Positions 26,873-34,847 of a DNA stretch of 36,076 nucleotides are shown one piece after another. The notes under the pieces are model-generated. The model did no database searches. It was not told the origin of the DNA and was given only the letters and a program-made list of their open reading frames with translations. Made by a program: the position numbers and the translations under genes. Positions within the stretch are counted from its first letter, which is position 1. Every line of letters begins with the position of its first letter. Source of the stretch: Chlorobiota bacterium (GTDB lineage Bacteria; Bacteroidota; Ignavibacteria; OLB7); the NCBI GenBank assembly GCA_021296135.1, contig JAGWAZ010000035.1:1-36076 (forward strand), in the 5' to 3' direction.

Positions 26873-27006
26873 TCGCAGGCTAAAGCCTTGCGACTACCAT
26901 TCGACCCTCAACTTCAAGAACTACGGTCATTGCTGCGCCAAGGCCAAAGACCTGCGACTACCTTTCAACTCTCAACTTCAAGAGCTACCATCGTTGCCGC
27001 GCCAAG
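26873..27006. repeat. 64-bp tandem duplication with REP-like hairpin
   Basis: Two imperfect copies with 64-bp period: 26877-26940 and 26941-27004, both beginning AGGC-x-AAAG and containing CTGCGACTACC-like (copy 1 TTGCGACTACC) and CTCAACTTCAAGA words. Copy 1 starts in a palindrome, TCGCAGGCT-AA-AGCCTTGCGA (26873-26893). On the minus strand both copies read LGAA-x-x-V-x-LEVE, the C-terminus of the ROK kinase. Copy 2 contains the true gene end (stop at 26965), so copy 1 is a duplicated gene tail. An inverted copy of the 13-mer GAGTTGAGAGTCA lies just before, at 26832-26844. Confidence 0.75.
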
Positions 27007-27942
27007 CAACGCACTGTCATGCCCCAACGAGGCAGGCTGCAAATCAATACAATCAACAGGAATATAAAAAACGTGATCTCGTAGCCGTTCTCGTACAGGT
27101 GTGATCAAATCATCTCCTGCCATTGCAACACCGCCCCCGAGAACAATACGCTCCGGCGAAAGGACGTGAATGATACTGCCAAGACCTATTGCCAGATACT
27201 CTGCAGCCTCAAGCCAGGCTTTCGTTGCCAAGGCATCTCCCATCCTGTAGCCCTCCAGCACTTCTTCAGCACGTATCTTTTCAATCGTTCCATCTACCAT
27301 TTCGAGTAATCGCCTCCCCTCTCCGGGCCGTTCCCGCACCAGTTCACGGGCACGTTCAGCAATATGCGTGCCACTTGCCATCTGCTCCAGGCACCCCCGA
27401 TTACCGCAATCACAAAGAGGACCATCGGTCTGTACAGTGATATGTCCAACCTCTCCACCACCTGAGGCCACTCCATGAACGAGCTTACCATCAAGGATTA
27501 CCCCTCCACCAATGCCGGTACTGATAGTCAGATTAAGGAAGGGGTTGGCTCCCTTTCCGATTCCCCAGTGATATTCCGCAAGCGCTCCGAGGTTCGCATC
27601 GTTATCAAGGGTTGTCGGGCTGTCGAAAGCCTCAGCAAGTATGCTCGCGAGGGGAATATCCTTCCATCCGGGCAAGTGGGGGAAATTGAGGACGACTCCA
27701 CGTTCATGATCGAGAGGCCCTCCAATGGAAATGCCAACTGCAACAGGATGTTCCCTGGCAAGCAATTGCAGGGAGCGATCCACAATAACCGGAATCACCA
27801 ACTCCGGTCTGCGCAATTCTGGCACGGGGAACTTCTCTACTCTCTGAAACTCACCGCTCGAGCTGAAACTGGCATGATCAGCTATCCCGAGTGCAATCTT
27901 TGTTCCTCCGATATCAATTGCCAGTAGTTTTTCAGAACTCAC
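26965..27942 (-). CDS. ROK-family sugar kinase (glucokinase-like)
   Basis: Cytoplasmic ATP-dependent hexose kinase of the ROK family. The N-terminal phosphate loop AIDIGGTKIALG is present, followed by the sugar-site segments LDNDANLGALAEYHWG and STGIGGGV. The ROK zinc motif GH-x9-CDCGNRGCLE follows, with GH histidine plus three cysteines. A C-terminal adenosine-side ERIVLGGGVA motif is also seen. No helix-turn-helix precedes it, so it is a kinase rather than a NagC/XylR-type repressor. At 325 aa it is normal. The sugar is uncertain: glucose is the commonest, N-acetyl-sugars or fructose are possible. It stands alone and is divergent from the ABC ATPase gene. Confidence 0.92.
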   Translation of the reverse strand: MSSEKLLAIDIGGTKIALGIADHASFSSSGEFQRVEKFPVPELRRPELVIPVIVDRSLQLLAREHPVAVGISIGGPLDHERGVVLNFPHLPGWKDIPLASILAEAFDSPTTLDNDANLGALAEYHWGIGKGANPFLNLTISTGIGGGVILDGKLVHGVASGGGEVGHITVQTDGPLCDCGNRGCLEQMASGTHIAERARELVRERPGEGRRLLEMVDGTIEKIRAEEVLEGYRMGDALATKAWLEAAEYLAIGLGSIIHVLSPERIVLGGGVAMAGDDLITPVRERLRDHVFYIPVDCIDLQPASLGHDSALLGAATMVALEVES

Positions 27943-28045
27943 ACCGACACCTTCAGCAGATGGTCGCAGTTACTCCGAACCATTGCCAACCGATCCCACA
28001 TAGAGAGTTGCTCAGTTTCTTCATGATTCGTTATGTTGGGTTGAT

Positions 28046-28849
28046 ATGCCAATTCAGGCCACAAACATAACATATCGGCACAGTCCACGCTTTGGGTTGG
28101 AAGAAATCTCGCTGCACCTTGAGCAAGGGAAGTTAACCGCATTGATTGGTCCAAACGGTTCTGGCAAGACAACGCTTATCCGGCTGCTCTGCGGTTTTCT
28201 GAAGCCACAACTTGGAGAGATAACGTTACTTGGTCGTCCATTGCATGAATGGCCCTCGTACGACCGTGCCCGACACATTACGTATGTCTCACAGACATGG
28301 CGTCCAACATTCCCTTTCACGGTAGAGCAGGCCGTTCTGATGGGACGAACACCCTGGCGGGGAAAGTATGGAGGGTTTGAAAGTGGGGAGGATGTGAAGG
28401 CAGCAGATCGTGCAATAGAACTGCTCGACCTCGAAACCTTTCGTCATGAACCGATCACACATCTATCCGGAGGAGAACTTCAACGAGTAATGATTGCAAC
28501 TGCCCTTGCTCAAGGAACGGAGATCATTCTGCTCGATGAACCGACGACACACCTTGATATTTCATGGCAGCAGAGCATTCTTGAAAAACTACGAGGGGTT
28601 ATCTCCGATAGTTCGCTGACTATTCTGGCATCGATTCACGATTTGAACCTTGCCTCGATATACAGCGACCGGATCGCTATGCTCTCGGACGGCCACATGG
28701 TTGCCTACGGAAAGCCTGCCGATGTGCTCACGGCAGATCGCCTGCGAAGCGTCTTCAGTCTCGATCTTGACCTCGATGAGAGTCGATATGGTGATGCACC
28801 AGGCATTAATTATCGGTCTCCTCACAAATCCTGGAGCCATGCACGATAA
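28046..28849 (+). CDS. ABC transporter ATP-binding protein, iron-siderophore/B12 type
   Basis: Nucleotide-binding subunit of an importer. Walker A GPNGSGKTT is at 35-43, the Q-loop is SQTW, the ABC signature LSGGELQRV is at about 140-148, and Walker B ILLDEPT has its Asp at 164. An H-loop histidine (SIHDLN) follows. The overall pattern (LLCGFLKPQLGEITLLGRPL; AVLMGRTP) is that of FecE/BtuD/HmuV ATPases for iron-siderophore, haem or cobalamin uptake. No permease or binding protein lies next to it here, so it is an orphan or serves a system encoded elsewhere. It diverges from the ROK gene across a 103-nt spacer. Confidence 0.92.
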   Translation: MPIQATNITYRHSPRFGLEEISLHLEQGKLTALIGPNGSGKTTLIRLLCGFLKPQLGEITLLGRPLHEWPSYDRARHITYVSQTWRPTFPFTVEQAVLMGRTPWRGKYGGFESGEDVKAADRAIELLDLETFRHEPITHLSGGELQRVMIATALAQGTEIILLDEPTTHLDISWQQSILEKLRGVISDSSLTILASIHDLNLASIYSDRIAMLSDGHMVAYGKPADVLTADRLRSVFSLDLDLDESRYGDAPGINYRSPHKSWSHAR

Positions 28850-29127
28850 CTCCCCAAATCCCATATAATAACCGCAACCTTCTCCCGATTCTACTGAATA
28901 ACCGGAATCGATAACGGAGATTCCTGAACTACTGCCGGAAGAAGGATCAGGACAATCAGCTCGAACAGGGGAACGCCGTGGTTGGATGTTCAACCTCTTC
29001 CTCTTTGCTGCTCTTCTCGAGGTTGCTGGAATGCTCCTGACGACCTGGATGAGGTATCGACATTAAGGACTCTCCTCCGACCATCTTGCGTTTGGCAAAA
29101 CGTTGAAAAAAACCGAATTTCTCCGAC
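28850..29127 (+). other. Gene-poor stretch with a trace of a small membrane ORF
   Basis: No ORF in the track. One frame is open from just after a TAA near 28898 to TAA at 29064-29066. It contains an ATG at 28986 and encodes FNLFLFAALLEVAGMLLTTW, a plausible single TM helix, followed by MRYRH. No good start or SD was seen. An ATG at 28838, overlapping the ATPase stop, opens only a 9-codon peptide. It may be a decayed small membrane protein. Confidence 0.3.
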
Positions 29128-29649
29128 TTGTTACCAACGGAGTCGGCGATAGAAAACGGGCTACATATCATGGTCAACATGACAATTTCCCGACTTCGTT
29201 CCAGCATTGAAGCCGGAGATATCGTTCTTGCAGACAAAGAAGTTCCCTCTTTCAATGAGGACAAAATCAGCATTGATGCTGAGAGGCCCCGGCAGTTCCT
29301 TGAACATGCCGAGAGGAGAGCTTGTGATAGCGAATTAATGATAGCAACTCCCTCTCTTCTAAATGTTCTCAACCTTTGGAAAGGAGAAGTTCTATTTCCA
29401 ACGCTGTATGATGACTTCTTTGAGAACCTTCATGAGGAATTTAAGGCAAGAGTACGATCAACCTGGCTACGTATCGCTGAACGACTTATCTATGAAGGGG
29501 ATTACACCGGAGCATCGGAGATTCTTGAGCACATTCACGAGTTCATGCCCGAAGATGGAGAGATTGCCGAGCTTCTTGTAGAAGCATTGGAACTGAGAGA
29601 AAAGAGAGTGGAGGCAGGAAGGGTCAGATCGAACAGTATGGGTGAATAG
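29128..29649 (+). CDS. Truncated BTAD (SARP-like) transcriptional regulator
   Basis: This is the C-terminal end of a bacterial transcriptional activator domain protein. MTISRLRSSIEAGD is the end of the winged-helix part. LWKGEVLFPTLYDDFFENLHEEF ... AERLIYEGDYTGASEILEHIHEFMPEDGEIAELL is the TPR-like BTAD. The in-frame codons before it read LAKR-TGA-KKPNFSDLLPTES, again DNA-binding-domain-like, so a TGA at 29104-29106 cuts the original gene. The listed start is TTG; ATG 29170 is another choice. It is probably a pseudogene fragment. A second relic lies at 31859. Confidence 0.65.
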   Translation: MLPTESAIENGLHIMVNMTISRLRSSIEAGDIVLADKEVPSFNEDKISIDAERPRQFLEHAERRACDSELMIATPSLLNVLNLWKGEVLFPTLYDDFFENLHEEFKARVRSTWLRIAERLIYEGDYTGASEILEHIHEFMPEDGEIAELLVEALELREKRVEAGRVRSNSMGE

Positions 29650-29836
29650 ACGTCCATACCCTCCAACTCATCTTTGAAAGAAATGGCCTTAATTGCCACC
29701 CAATCGGAACATCCCTCTACTCTTTACACTCCCCCTGAATACCAACACGTAAGAAGTTGATGTCTTGTGTTGTAGGATGTAGTTGTGGTATTATGTTCCA
29801 CGCTTGTTGTATCCATTTTGAACAAAGAATATTTGT
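29650..29836. other. Spacer, nothing recognised
   Basis: A 187-nt A/T-rich spacer before the flavodoxin-fold gene. No gene, terminator or consensus promoter was seen by eye. Confidence 0.3.
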
Positions 29837-30583
29837 ATGACTCTCAACGAACGACAGGAAAAACTCTGCTCTGAAAACACCACTGACTTCTCCGATCTGA
29901 AAGCAATCATTTTGAATTGCACACTGAAGAAGTCGCCGGCCCTCTCGCACACCGAAGGACTGCTTAATGTTCCGAAGGCAATCATGGAAAAGAAGAGCGT
30001 GGCGGTCGAGATGCTCCGCCCGGTTGATTACGATATTGCCTACGGCGTCTATCCCGACATGAAAGATCATGGTTGGGATGTCGACGAGTGGCCCGGGATT
30101 CAGGAGAAGGTGATGGAAGCTGATATCCTGGTTATTGGCTCTCCTATCTGGCTTGGAGAGAAATCCTCAGTATGCACCCAGGTGATCGAACGCCTCTACG
30201 GCTTTTCCAGCAATTTGAACGAACATGGTCAGTATGCCTACTACGGCCGAGTCGGAGGATGCATCATCACCGGAAATGAGGATGGTGTTAAGCATTGTTC
30301 GATGGGCATTCTCTATGCCCTGCAGCATCTGGGATACACCGTTCCGCCACAAGCTGACGCCGGGTGGATTGGCGAGGCAGGTCCTGGCCCCTCCTATCTC
30401 GATGAAGGCTCTGGCGGCCCGGAGAACGATTTCACACAGCGGAACACAACCTTCATGACCTGGAACCTTCTCCACCTTGCACGGATGCTAAAGGATGTCG
30501 GAGGTATTCCCGCGCACGGAAACCAGCGGTCGTTATGGGGTGCAGGATGCCGGTTTGATTATCCGAATCCAGAATACCGATAG
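29837..30583 (+). CDS. Flavodoxin-fold NAD(P)H-dependent FMN reductase-like protein
   Basis: A cytoplasmic flavin-binding oxidoreductase of the flavodoxin/NADPH-dependent FMN reductase superfamily. The first strand and phosphate-loop region reads IILNCTLKKSPALSHTEGLL, where the classic GSxR/SxTG loop is replaced by NCTLKKSPA, common in this branch. ADILVIGSPIWLGEKSS binds the flavin ring side, and YYGRVGGCIITGNEDGVKH is the third conserved block. At 248 aa it is longer than a minimal flavodoxin because of the N-terminal lead and the C-terminal AHGNQRS-type tail. It is monocistronic between relics, and the substrate is unknown. Confidence 0.85.
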   Translation: MTLNERQEKLCSENTTDFSDLKAIILNCTLKKSPALSHTEGLLNVPKAIMEKKSVAVEMLRPVDYDIAYGVYPDMKDHGWDVDEWPGIQEKVMEADILVIGSPIWLGEKSSVCTQVIERLYGFSSNLNEHGQYAYYGRVGGCIITGNEDGVKHCSMGILYALQHLGYTVPPQADAGWIGEAGPGPSYLDEGSGGPENDFTQRNTTFMTWNLLHLARMLKDVGGIPAHGNQRSLWGAGCRFDYPNPEYR

Positions 30584-30731
30584 GGACGAAAAGAGTCCAA
30601 GAGTTGAGAGTCATGGAGGCGAGTGTCGGAGAAGAGTTGATTTGGTTAATTCCTCTTTTCGTATTATGCGCCATACGGCACTTATACAGTAGCCATATGA
30701 CAATAGACTACATAGAGACAGAAAGAGCATT

Positions 30732-31118
30732 ATGAATTACGCATCATGGGATTTGAGCACCGCAGCAGCAAAGATTAGTAAAGGACTTCCGCTCAGAATT
30801 CTTACTGATATTCAAAAACGATTGGAGTTATCGAATACAGAACTGGCTGAAGCAATAAGCATTCCTGTTCGCACACTTGCACGACGCCGTAACGAAAAGC
30901 GACTTTCCCCTACTGAGTCAGAGCGTGCATGGCGGATAGCCCGGCTTATCGATAGGGCAGCAGAAGTCTTAGGAGGAGAGGAGAAAGCACGGAAGTGGAT
31001 GAAGGGGCCCAATTATGCGCTTGGAAATGTCAGTCCGATTGAAATGGCAAAGACAGAACCGGGTACAGAGATTGTTGAACAACTTCTCGGGCAAATTGAG
31101 CATGGTATACCAGTGTAA
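30732..31118 (+). CDS. Xre/ParS-type antitoxin (DUF2384)
   Basis: Antitoxin of a RES-Xre pair. An Xre-like helix-turn-helix lies at about residues 35-65 (SNTELAEAISIPVRTLARRR). The DUF2384 region follows: RIARLIDRAAEVLGGEEKARKWMKGPNYALGNVSPIEMA, the block that caps the toxin active site in this family. At 128 aa it is slightly short. The toxin gene follows after 36 nt, the usual order. It probably binds its own promoter region; no clear operator was identified. Confidence 0.92.
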   Translation: MNYASWDLSTAAAKISKGLPLRILTDIQKRLELSNTELAEAISIPVRTLARRRNEKRLSPTESERAWRIARLIDRAAEVLGGEEKARKWMKGPNYALGNVSPIEMAKTEPGTEIVEQLLGQIEHGIPV

Positions 31119-31154
31119 AGATTTATCATCTCATACGTATCCAATATCAGCCTC

Positions 31155-31622
31155 ATGTCTCATATCACTATTTGGCGTATTACTCCTCGCACGTATCTGG
31201 ATACTGCTTTCTCTGGGATAGGAGCAAAAGAATATGGTGGACGCTTTAACAGTCGAGGACATCGCGTTGTCTATACAGCAGAATCGATTGCATTAGCTTT
31301 GCTTGAACTTCTGGTACGAATCCATGATCCGGAATCAATTGTTGACTACATATGTATCCCGGCAACCTTTGATACAAAGCTCATAAAAACAATCTCACTT
31401 GAATCTTTGCCCAAAGATTGGAATCGGCATCCGTCGAGTTTAGTTTCAAAACAAATAGGTAATGCCTGGCTTCAGGAAAAAAGCTCCCCTGTTCTTCGTG
31501 TCCCAAGCGTATTTGTACCTCTTGAACATAACTACCTGCTTAACCCTCTGCACAAAGACTTCAAGAAGATTAGCATTGGAAAGGCAATTTCAGTACCGTT
31601 TGATAAGAGACTGGTCAAGTGA
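31155..31622 (+). CDS. RES-domain toxin (NAD+-degrading)
   Basis: Toxin that in characterised members (RES-Xre systems) cleaves NAD+ and stops growth. The RES motifs are visible: WRI with arginine 8, YGGRFNSRG with arginine 30, VVYTAES with tyrosine 40, and VPSVFVPLEHNYLLNP with serine 118. These are the expected active-site arginine, tyrosine and serine. At 155 aa it is full length and has no stop, so it looks functional. It is transcribed with the antitoxin. The SD before the ATG is weak, which would favour antitoxin excess. Confidence 0.93.
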   Translation: MSHITIWRITPRTYLDTAFSGIGAKEYGGRFNSRGHRVVYTAESIALALLELLVRIHDPESIVDYICIPATFDTKLIKTISLESLPKDWNRHPSSLVSKQIGNAWLQEKSSPVLRVPSVFVPLEHNYLLNPLHKDFKKISIGKAISVPFDKRLVK

Positions 31623-31858
31623 CAGAGGAAGACATTTTTATAGTGGATGTCTCTCTCAAATTTGTCCCATTAATTAATCACACTTTCCCTCTCGTAGTAG
31701 TTCTTTCTCAACTGCCCAGAGTTGAACCTATTTTTTCACCAAAGTTTATCAATCCAAGTGCACTCAACTTTGCACCGACAACACCGCAAAAGCAGCCTTT
31801 TCCGTCTGACAGGATGAGCCATCCAGTACACTAACCGAATAGTTACCGATCACCTAAA
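31623..31858. other. Spacer, nothing recognised
   Basis: Track ORFs here lack family resemblance and a plausible start, so I see no gene. The stretch separates the RES toxin from the BTAD relic. Confidence 0.3.
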
Positions 31859-32188
31859 ATGTTGGACGAGCATACGCAACGGAGCTCTTTGCCAGGATAT
31901 CGACCTTAATCTGTGGGAACCCAATTGTAAAGACTGCAGCAAGTGCACCAACTGAGGCTGGACTCTGGGAAATTCGAGGCTGGAGTACGGGAAATCGGAT
32001 TGCAAGCTGCCGAAGAGCTTCTCAGCCTTGGCGATACAACTGGAGCCGAAGAATTGTTGAGAACGCTTATCCGCTATATGCCCGAAGATGAAGAGATGAT
32101 AGAGCTTCACATCCGAGGGCTTGAGGCGTCGGGAAAGAAAACCGAGGCAATGTGCGCTCGCAACCGGCTTAGCACCGTGGAAGTGTAG
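31859..32188 (+). pseudogene. Second BTAD regulator relic with two in-frame stops
   Basis: A single frame reads SSLPGYRP, TAA (31907-31909), SVGTQL, TAA (31928-31930), then RLQQVHQLRLDSGKFEAGVREIGLQAAEELLSLGDTTGAEELLRTL and on to 32188. LPGY and the GD-x4-AEELLRTLIRYMPEDEEMIEL TPR-like repeat are typical of the BTAD of SARP-type regulators. The DNA-binding half is gone. It resembles the fragment at 29128 in layout, with MPED in both, so both probably come from related large regulators. The track shows only the 81-aa tail at 31943. Confidence 0.65.
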
Positions 32189-32296
32189 ATTGGTTCGGGT
32201 ACACGATGGCGACCTCGTAATGGCTTTGTTTTGGAGGAAAACAGTATACTTGCGTTGTGAGTCAACATGATCATATACAACCATCAAGGCTGAAAC

Positions 32297-32827
32297 ATGC
32301 CGGAGAGTCGTGATGTAGTCCCTGAGCCAGAATGGGACGACGAAGAAGACACCCTGCCTGTGGCTGTTAATCGACGTGACGTGCGTATACGCGTAATGCA
32401 AACCCTCTATGCAGGAGCTATCGGTGAATTGGCTGGCGGAACCGATATGAACACCCTTTTCACACATATTCTCTCAGAGTATCTTGAGAATCGTTCCGAT
32501 CTCCTGGAGTTTGGAAGAGATCTTCTCAGGCGTGCCTGGAACAATCGCGAGACGTGTGATGATCTGATTATGAAGCTCGCCGAAAACTGGGACTTCAACC
32601 GCATAACCCCTATCGACAAAGCTGTCCTCCGTATGGGTATCACAGAGCTTCTCTACTTTCCCGATATCCCGACAAGAGTCACAATCAACGAGGCTATTGA
32701 AATCGCAAAGACCTTCTCGACCGATAAGTCGGGGGTTTTTATCAACGGTATGCTCGATGCTGCTGTGGCGATGCTGACAAAGGACGAACGGTTGAAGAAG
32801 TCGGGTCGGGGGTTGATAGAAGAATAG
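32297..32827 (+). CDS. nusB: Transcription antitermination factor NusB
   Basis: RNA-binding factor that joins NusE (S10) in antitermination complexes at rRNA operons. An acidic N-terminal extension of about 25 residues precedes the conserved RRDVRIRVMQTLYA. The C-terminal half carries the signature NWDFNRITPIDKAVLRMGITELLYFPDIPTRVTINEAIEIAK and FINGMLDA. At 176 aa it is a little longer than E. coli NusB because of the N-terminal tail. The DUF445 gene follows after 4 nt, so the two are likely co-transcribed. Confidence 0.95.
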   Translation: MPESRDVVPEPEWDDEEDTLPVAVNRRDVRIRVMQTLYAGAIGELAGGTDMNTLFTHILSEYLENRSDLLEFGRDLLRRAWNNRETCDDLIMKLAENWDFNRITPIDKAVLRMGITELLYFPDIPTRVTINEAIEIAKTFSTDKSGVFINGMLDAAVAMLTKDERLKKSGRGLIEE

Positions 32828-32831
32828 AGAT

Positions 32832-34226
32832 TTGAGCAAGGTAGCCGGCTCTGGACCAAGCACGAAGTTCTACGTACTTGTTTCAAGTTTCAAATACGCA
32901 ACCCAACAAATCCGGACTCGTATCCCCCCTACTGCTACGAACAACGAACATCTTCCGATTATCGACAATCCGAATTCCGATAAGGCCCACGCCATGAGAC
33001 GCATGAAGCTGATTGCCACCGGCGCGTTTCTGTTGATGGCAATCCTCTTTATCATCAGTCTTCAGTATGAGGGGGAAGGGCTTCTCTGGGTTGTGCGCTG
33101 GGATCACCTGAACGCCTTTGCAGAGGCTGCCATGATCGGCGCTCTGGCAGACTGGTTTGCCGTTGTCGCCCTTTTCCGTCACCCGCTCGGCATTCCGATC
33201 TGGCACACCGCCATCATACCAAAACGGAAAGATGAGATCGGACGTAACCTGGCCAACTTTGTTGAGACGCGACTCCTCTCCGTCGAAAATCTCTCGTGTG
33301 AAATCGAACGCTTCTCCGCTGCAAAGGCCGCCGCAAGCTGGCTTGAGTCCAAGGAGAATCGTGGACAAACGACCGACTGGCTTGCCGATGGGCTTACGAC
33401 GCTGATTCGTGGTTTTGATGATGACCAGATGCGGGGGATCATCGGTGATATTCTGGCGCGTCGCCTCAACTCGCTCGACGGCGCCTCCCTCCTCTCAGGC
33501 GGACTGACGATGCTCGTGGAATCGGGACGGCACGATCAACTTGTCGATACCGGACTGCACCGGATTGCCGAATGGCTCCCTTCGCGACGCGAGACCGTGC
33601 GGGAGTTTGTGCAGGGGACGGCAAAGAGGACACTGAAATGGGGGAACGTTCTTGTGCCGGACAGGATAATTGACGGAGCCACCGACAGAACGCTGGAAGC
33701 CCTTATCCAGGTCTTTCTGGAGGCTGCCCGCGATCCGAAGCATCCCCTCCGGGCCGACATAGCTGAGCGAATCCTTGAGTGGATTGATCGACTGAACACC
33801 GACCAGGAGTTGAAAGGGAAGATCGACGAGTGGAAGGCCGAGGCAATCGATTCGCCAAAGCTGCGGGAAACCGTTGCCAGACTCTGGGAAGAAGGGAAGG
33901 AAAAACTTCTTGAGGAACTTGCCGAGCCTGACTCAACAACACGAGGCTATATCAGCCATGCGGTCGACCGACTTGCCGAAAAGCTCCGTGATGACAACGA
34001 TCTTCGCACACAACTCGACGAACGTCTCCGTTCGGTTGTTATCACGTTCCTGAACAACCATCATGGAGAGATAGGCGCCCTGGTACAGCGGACTGTTGAT
34101 TCCTGGGATGGGGAACGGCTTGCCCGCGAGATGGAACTGAACCTCGGCAAAGACTTGCAATTCATCCGCCTGAACGGCACCTTCATCGGCGGAATGGTCG
34201 GGTTGATCATTCATTTGTTGAAGTAA
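32832..34226 (+). CDS. DUF445 family membrane protein (YjiN-like)
   Basis: Membrane-anchored protein of the DUF445 family, function unknown. One TM helix lies near residues 60-80 (LIATGAFLLMAILFIISL). The family block EAAMIGALADWFAVVALFRHPLGIPIWHTAIIP follows, then a long helical periplasmic or cytoplasmic domain, and a C-terminal hydrophobic helix, RLNGTFIGGMVGLIIHLLK. The track start TTG at 32832 lies 4 nt after nusB. An ATG at 32994 would shorten it to 410 aa but cut the conserved DKAHAMRRMK lead, so I keep the longer form with doubt about the exact start. A palindromic repeat follows the stop. Confidence 0.9.
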   Translation: MSKVAGSGPSTKFYVLVSSFKYATQQIRTRIPPTATNNEHLPIIDNPNSDKAHAMRRMKLIATGAFLLMAILFIISLQYEGEGLLWVVRWDHLNAFAEAAMIGALADWFAVVALFRHPLGIPIWHTAIIPKRKDEIGRNLANFVETRLLSVENLSCEIERFSAAKAAASWLESKENRGQTTDWLADGLTTLIRGFDDDQMRGIIGDILARRLNSLDGASLLSGGLTMLVESGRHDQLVDTGLHRIAEWLPSRRETVREFVQGTAKRTLKWGNVLVPDRIIDGATDRTLEALIQVFLEAARDPKHPLRADIAERILEWIDRLNTDQELKGKIDEWKAEAIDSPKLRETVARLWEEGKEKLLEELAEPDSTTRGYISHAVDRLAEKLRDDNDLRTQLDERLRSVVITFLNNHHGEIGALVQRTVDSWDGERLAREMELNLGKDLQFIRLNGTFIGGMVGLIIHLLK

Positions 34227-34227
34227 A

Positions 34228-34293
34228 GGAACGCAGGTATCCTGCCTGCGCTGAACTAAATGCTTTTTCACGCCGACAGGATGGTGGCGTTCC
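34228..34293. repeat. Imperfect palindromic repeat (REP/MITE-like), possible terminator
   Basis: Left arm GGAACGCAGGTATCCTGCCTGCG (34228-34250) pairs with right arm CGCCGACAGGATGGTGGCGTTCC (34271-34293); about 17 of 23 positions are complementary around a 20-nt loop with TTTTT. The left arm also folds alone (CGCAGG/CCTGCG). It begins 1 nt after the DUF445 stop and could end its transcript. A partial copy, GGAACGCAGG, forms the 3' end of the gene at 34844 (35095-35104). Confidence 0.65.
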
Positions 34294-34310
34294 AGTATTC
34301 TTGATGAGAC

Positions 34311-34847
34311 ATGAGCGCAATTGAAACACTACAAAACGTTGTTCACGCATTAGAGACAAGTGAGATCCCATACATGGTCTCCGGAAGTATCGCACTCGGT
34401 TGCTATACAGTAATGCGAACGACACGTGGTATCGATATTGTTGTAGAACTTCAAGAGACTGACATTCAAGACTTTCTAAGTGGCTTTGACGAAGCGGAGT
34501 ACTATCACTATGAACCCGCAATTCGAGATGAAGTGCGCCGCCGTGGTATGTTCAATCTGATCAGTCAAATAACCGGGTTCAAAATTGACTTTATTGTTAG
34601 GAAAGCTTCCGACTATGCAAAGGTTGCATTCTCACGTCGAAGAATTTGCGAGGAGTTCGGGGTAAGGATATGGGTTATTTCATTGGAAGACCCGATCATT
34701 GCCAAGCTGGACTGGATTCAGGATTATCAGAGCGACAGACAGATTGAAGATATTCAGGCTCTACTTGAGAACAAAGATCTTGACCGATCATACATGCTTC
34801 AATGGATTGATTCTCTCAAACTCAAAACCTTTGGACTGAATATATGA
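34311..34847 (+). CDS. Nucleotidyltransferase-like protein (AbiEii/MNT-like fold)
   Basis: Resembles small nucleotidyltransferases with the pol-beta fold. GS is at residues 25-26 (VSGSIALG), and RTTRGIDIVVEL (36-47) occupies the place of the catalytic D-x-D motif. The first aspartate appears replaced by Gly40, and only Asp42 remains. A later FKIDFIV Asp fits the third acidic residue. The C-terminal half is helical (LEDPIIAKLDWIQ, a typical substrate-side motif). At 178 aa it is like stand-alone members. The stop overlaps the next gene as ATGA (34844-34847), so the two are a coupled pair. Activity may be lost; a toxin-antitoxin or regulatory role is only inferred. Confidence 0.75.
   Translation: MSAIETLQNVVHALETSEIPYMVSGSIALGCYTVMRTTRGIDIVVELQETDIQDFLSGFDEAEYYHYEPAIRDEVRRRGMFNLISQITGFKIDFIVRKASDYAKVAFSRRRICEEFGVRIWVISLEDPIIAKLDWIQDYQSDRQIEDIQALLENKDLDRSYMLQWIDSLKLKTFGLNI

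Noticed and set aside
31619-31834. 71-aa ORF after the RES toxin
   Set aside because: No family resemblance, no SD, and it overlaps the toxin stop; probably noise.
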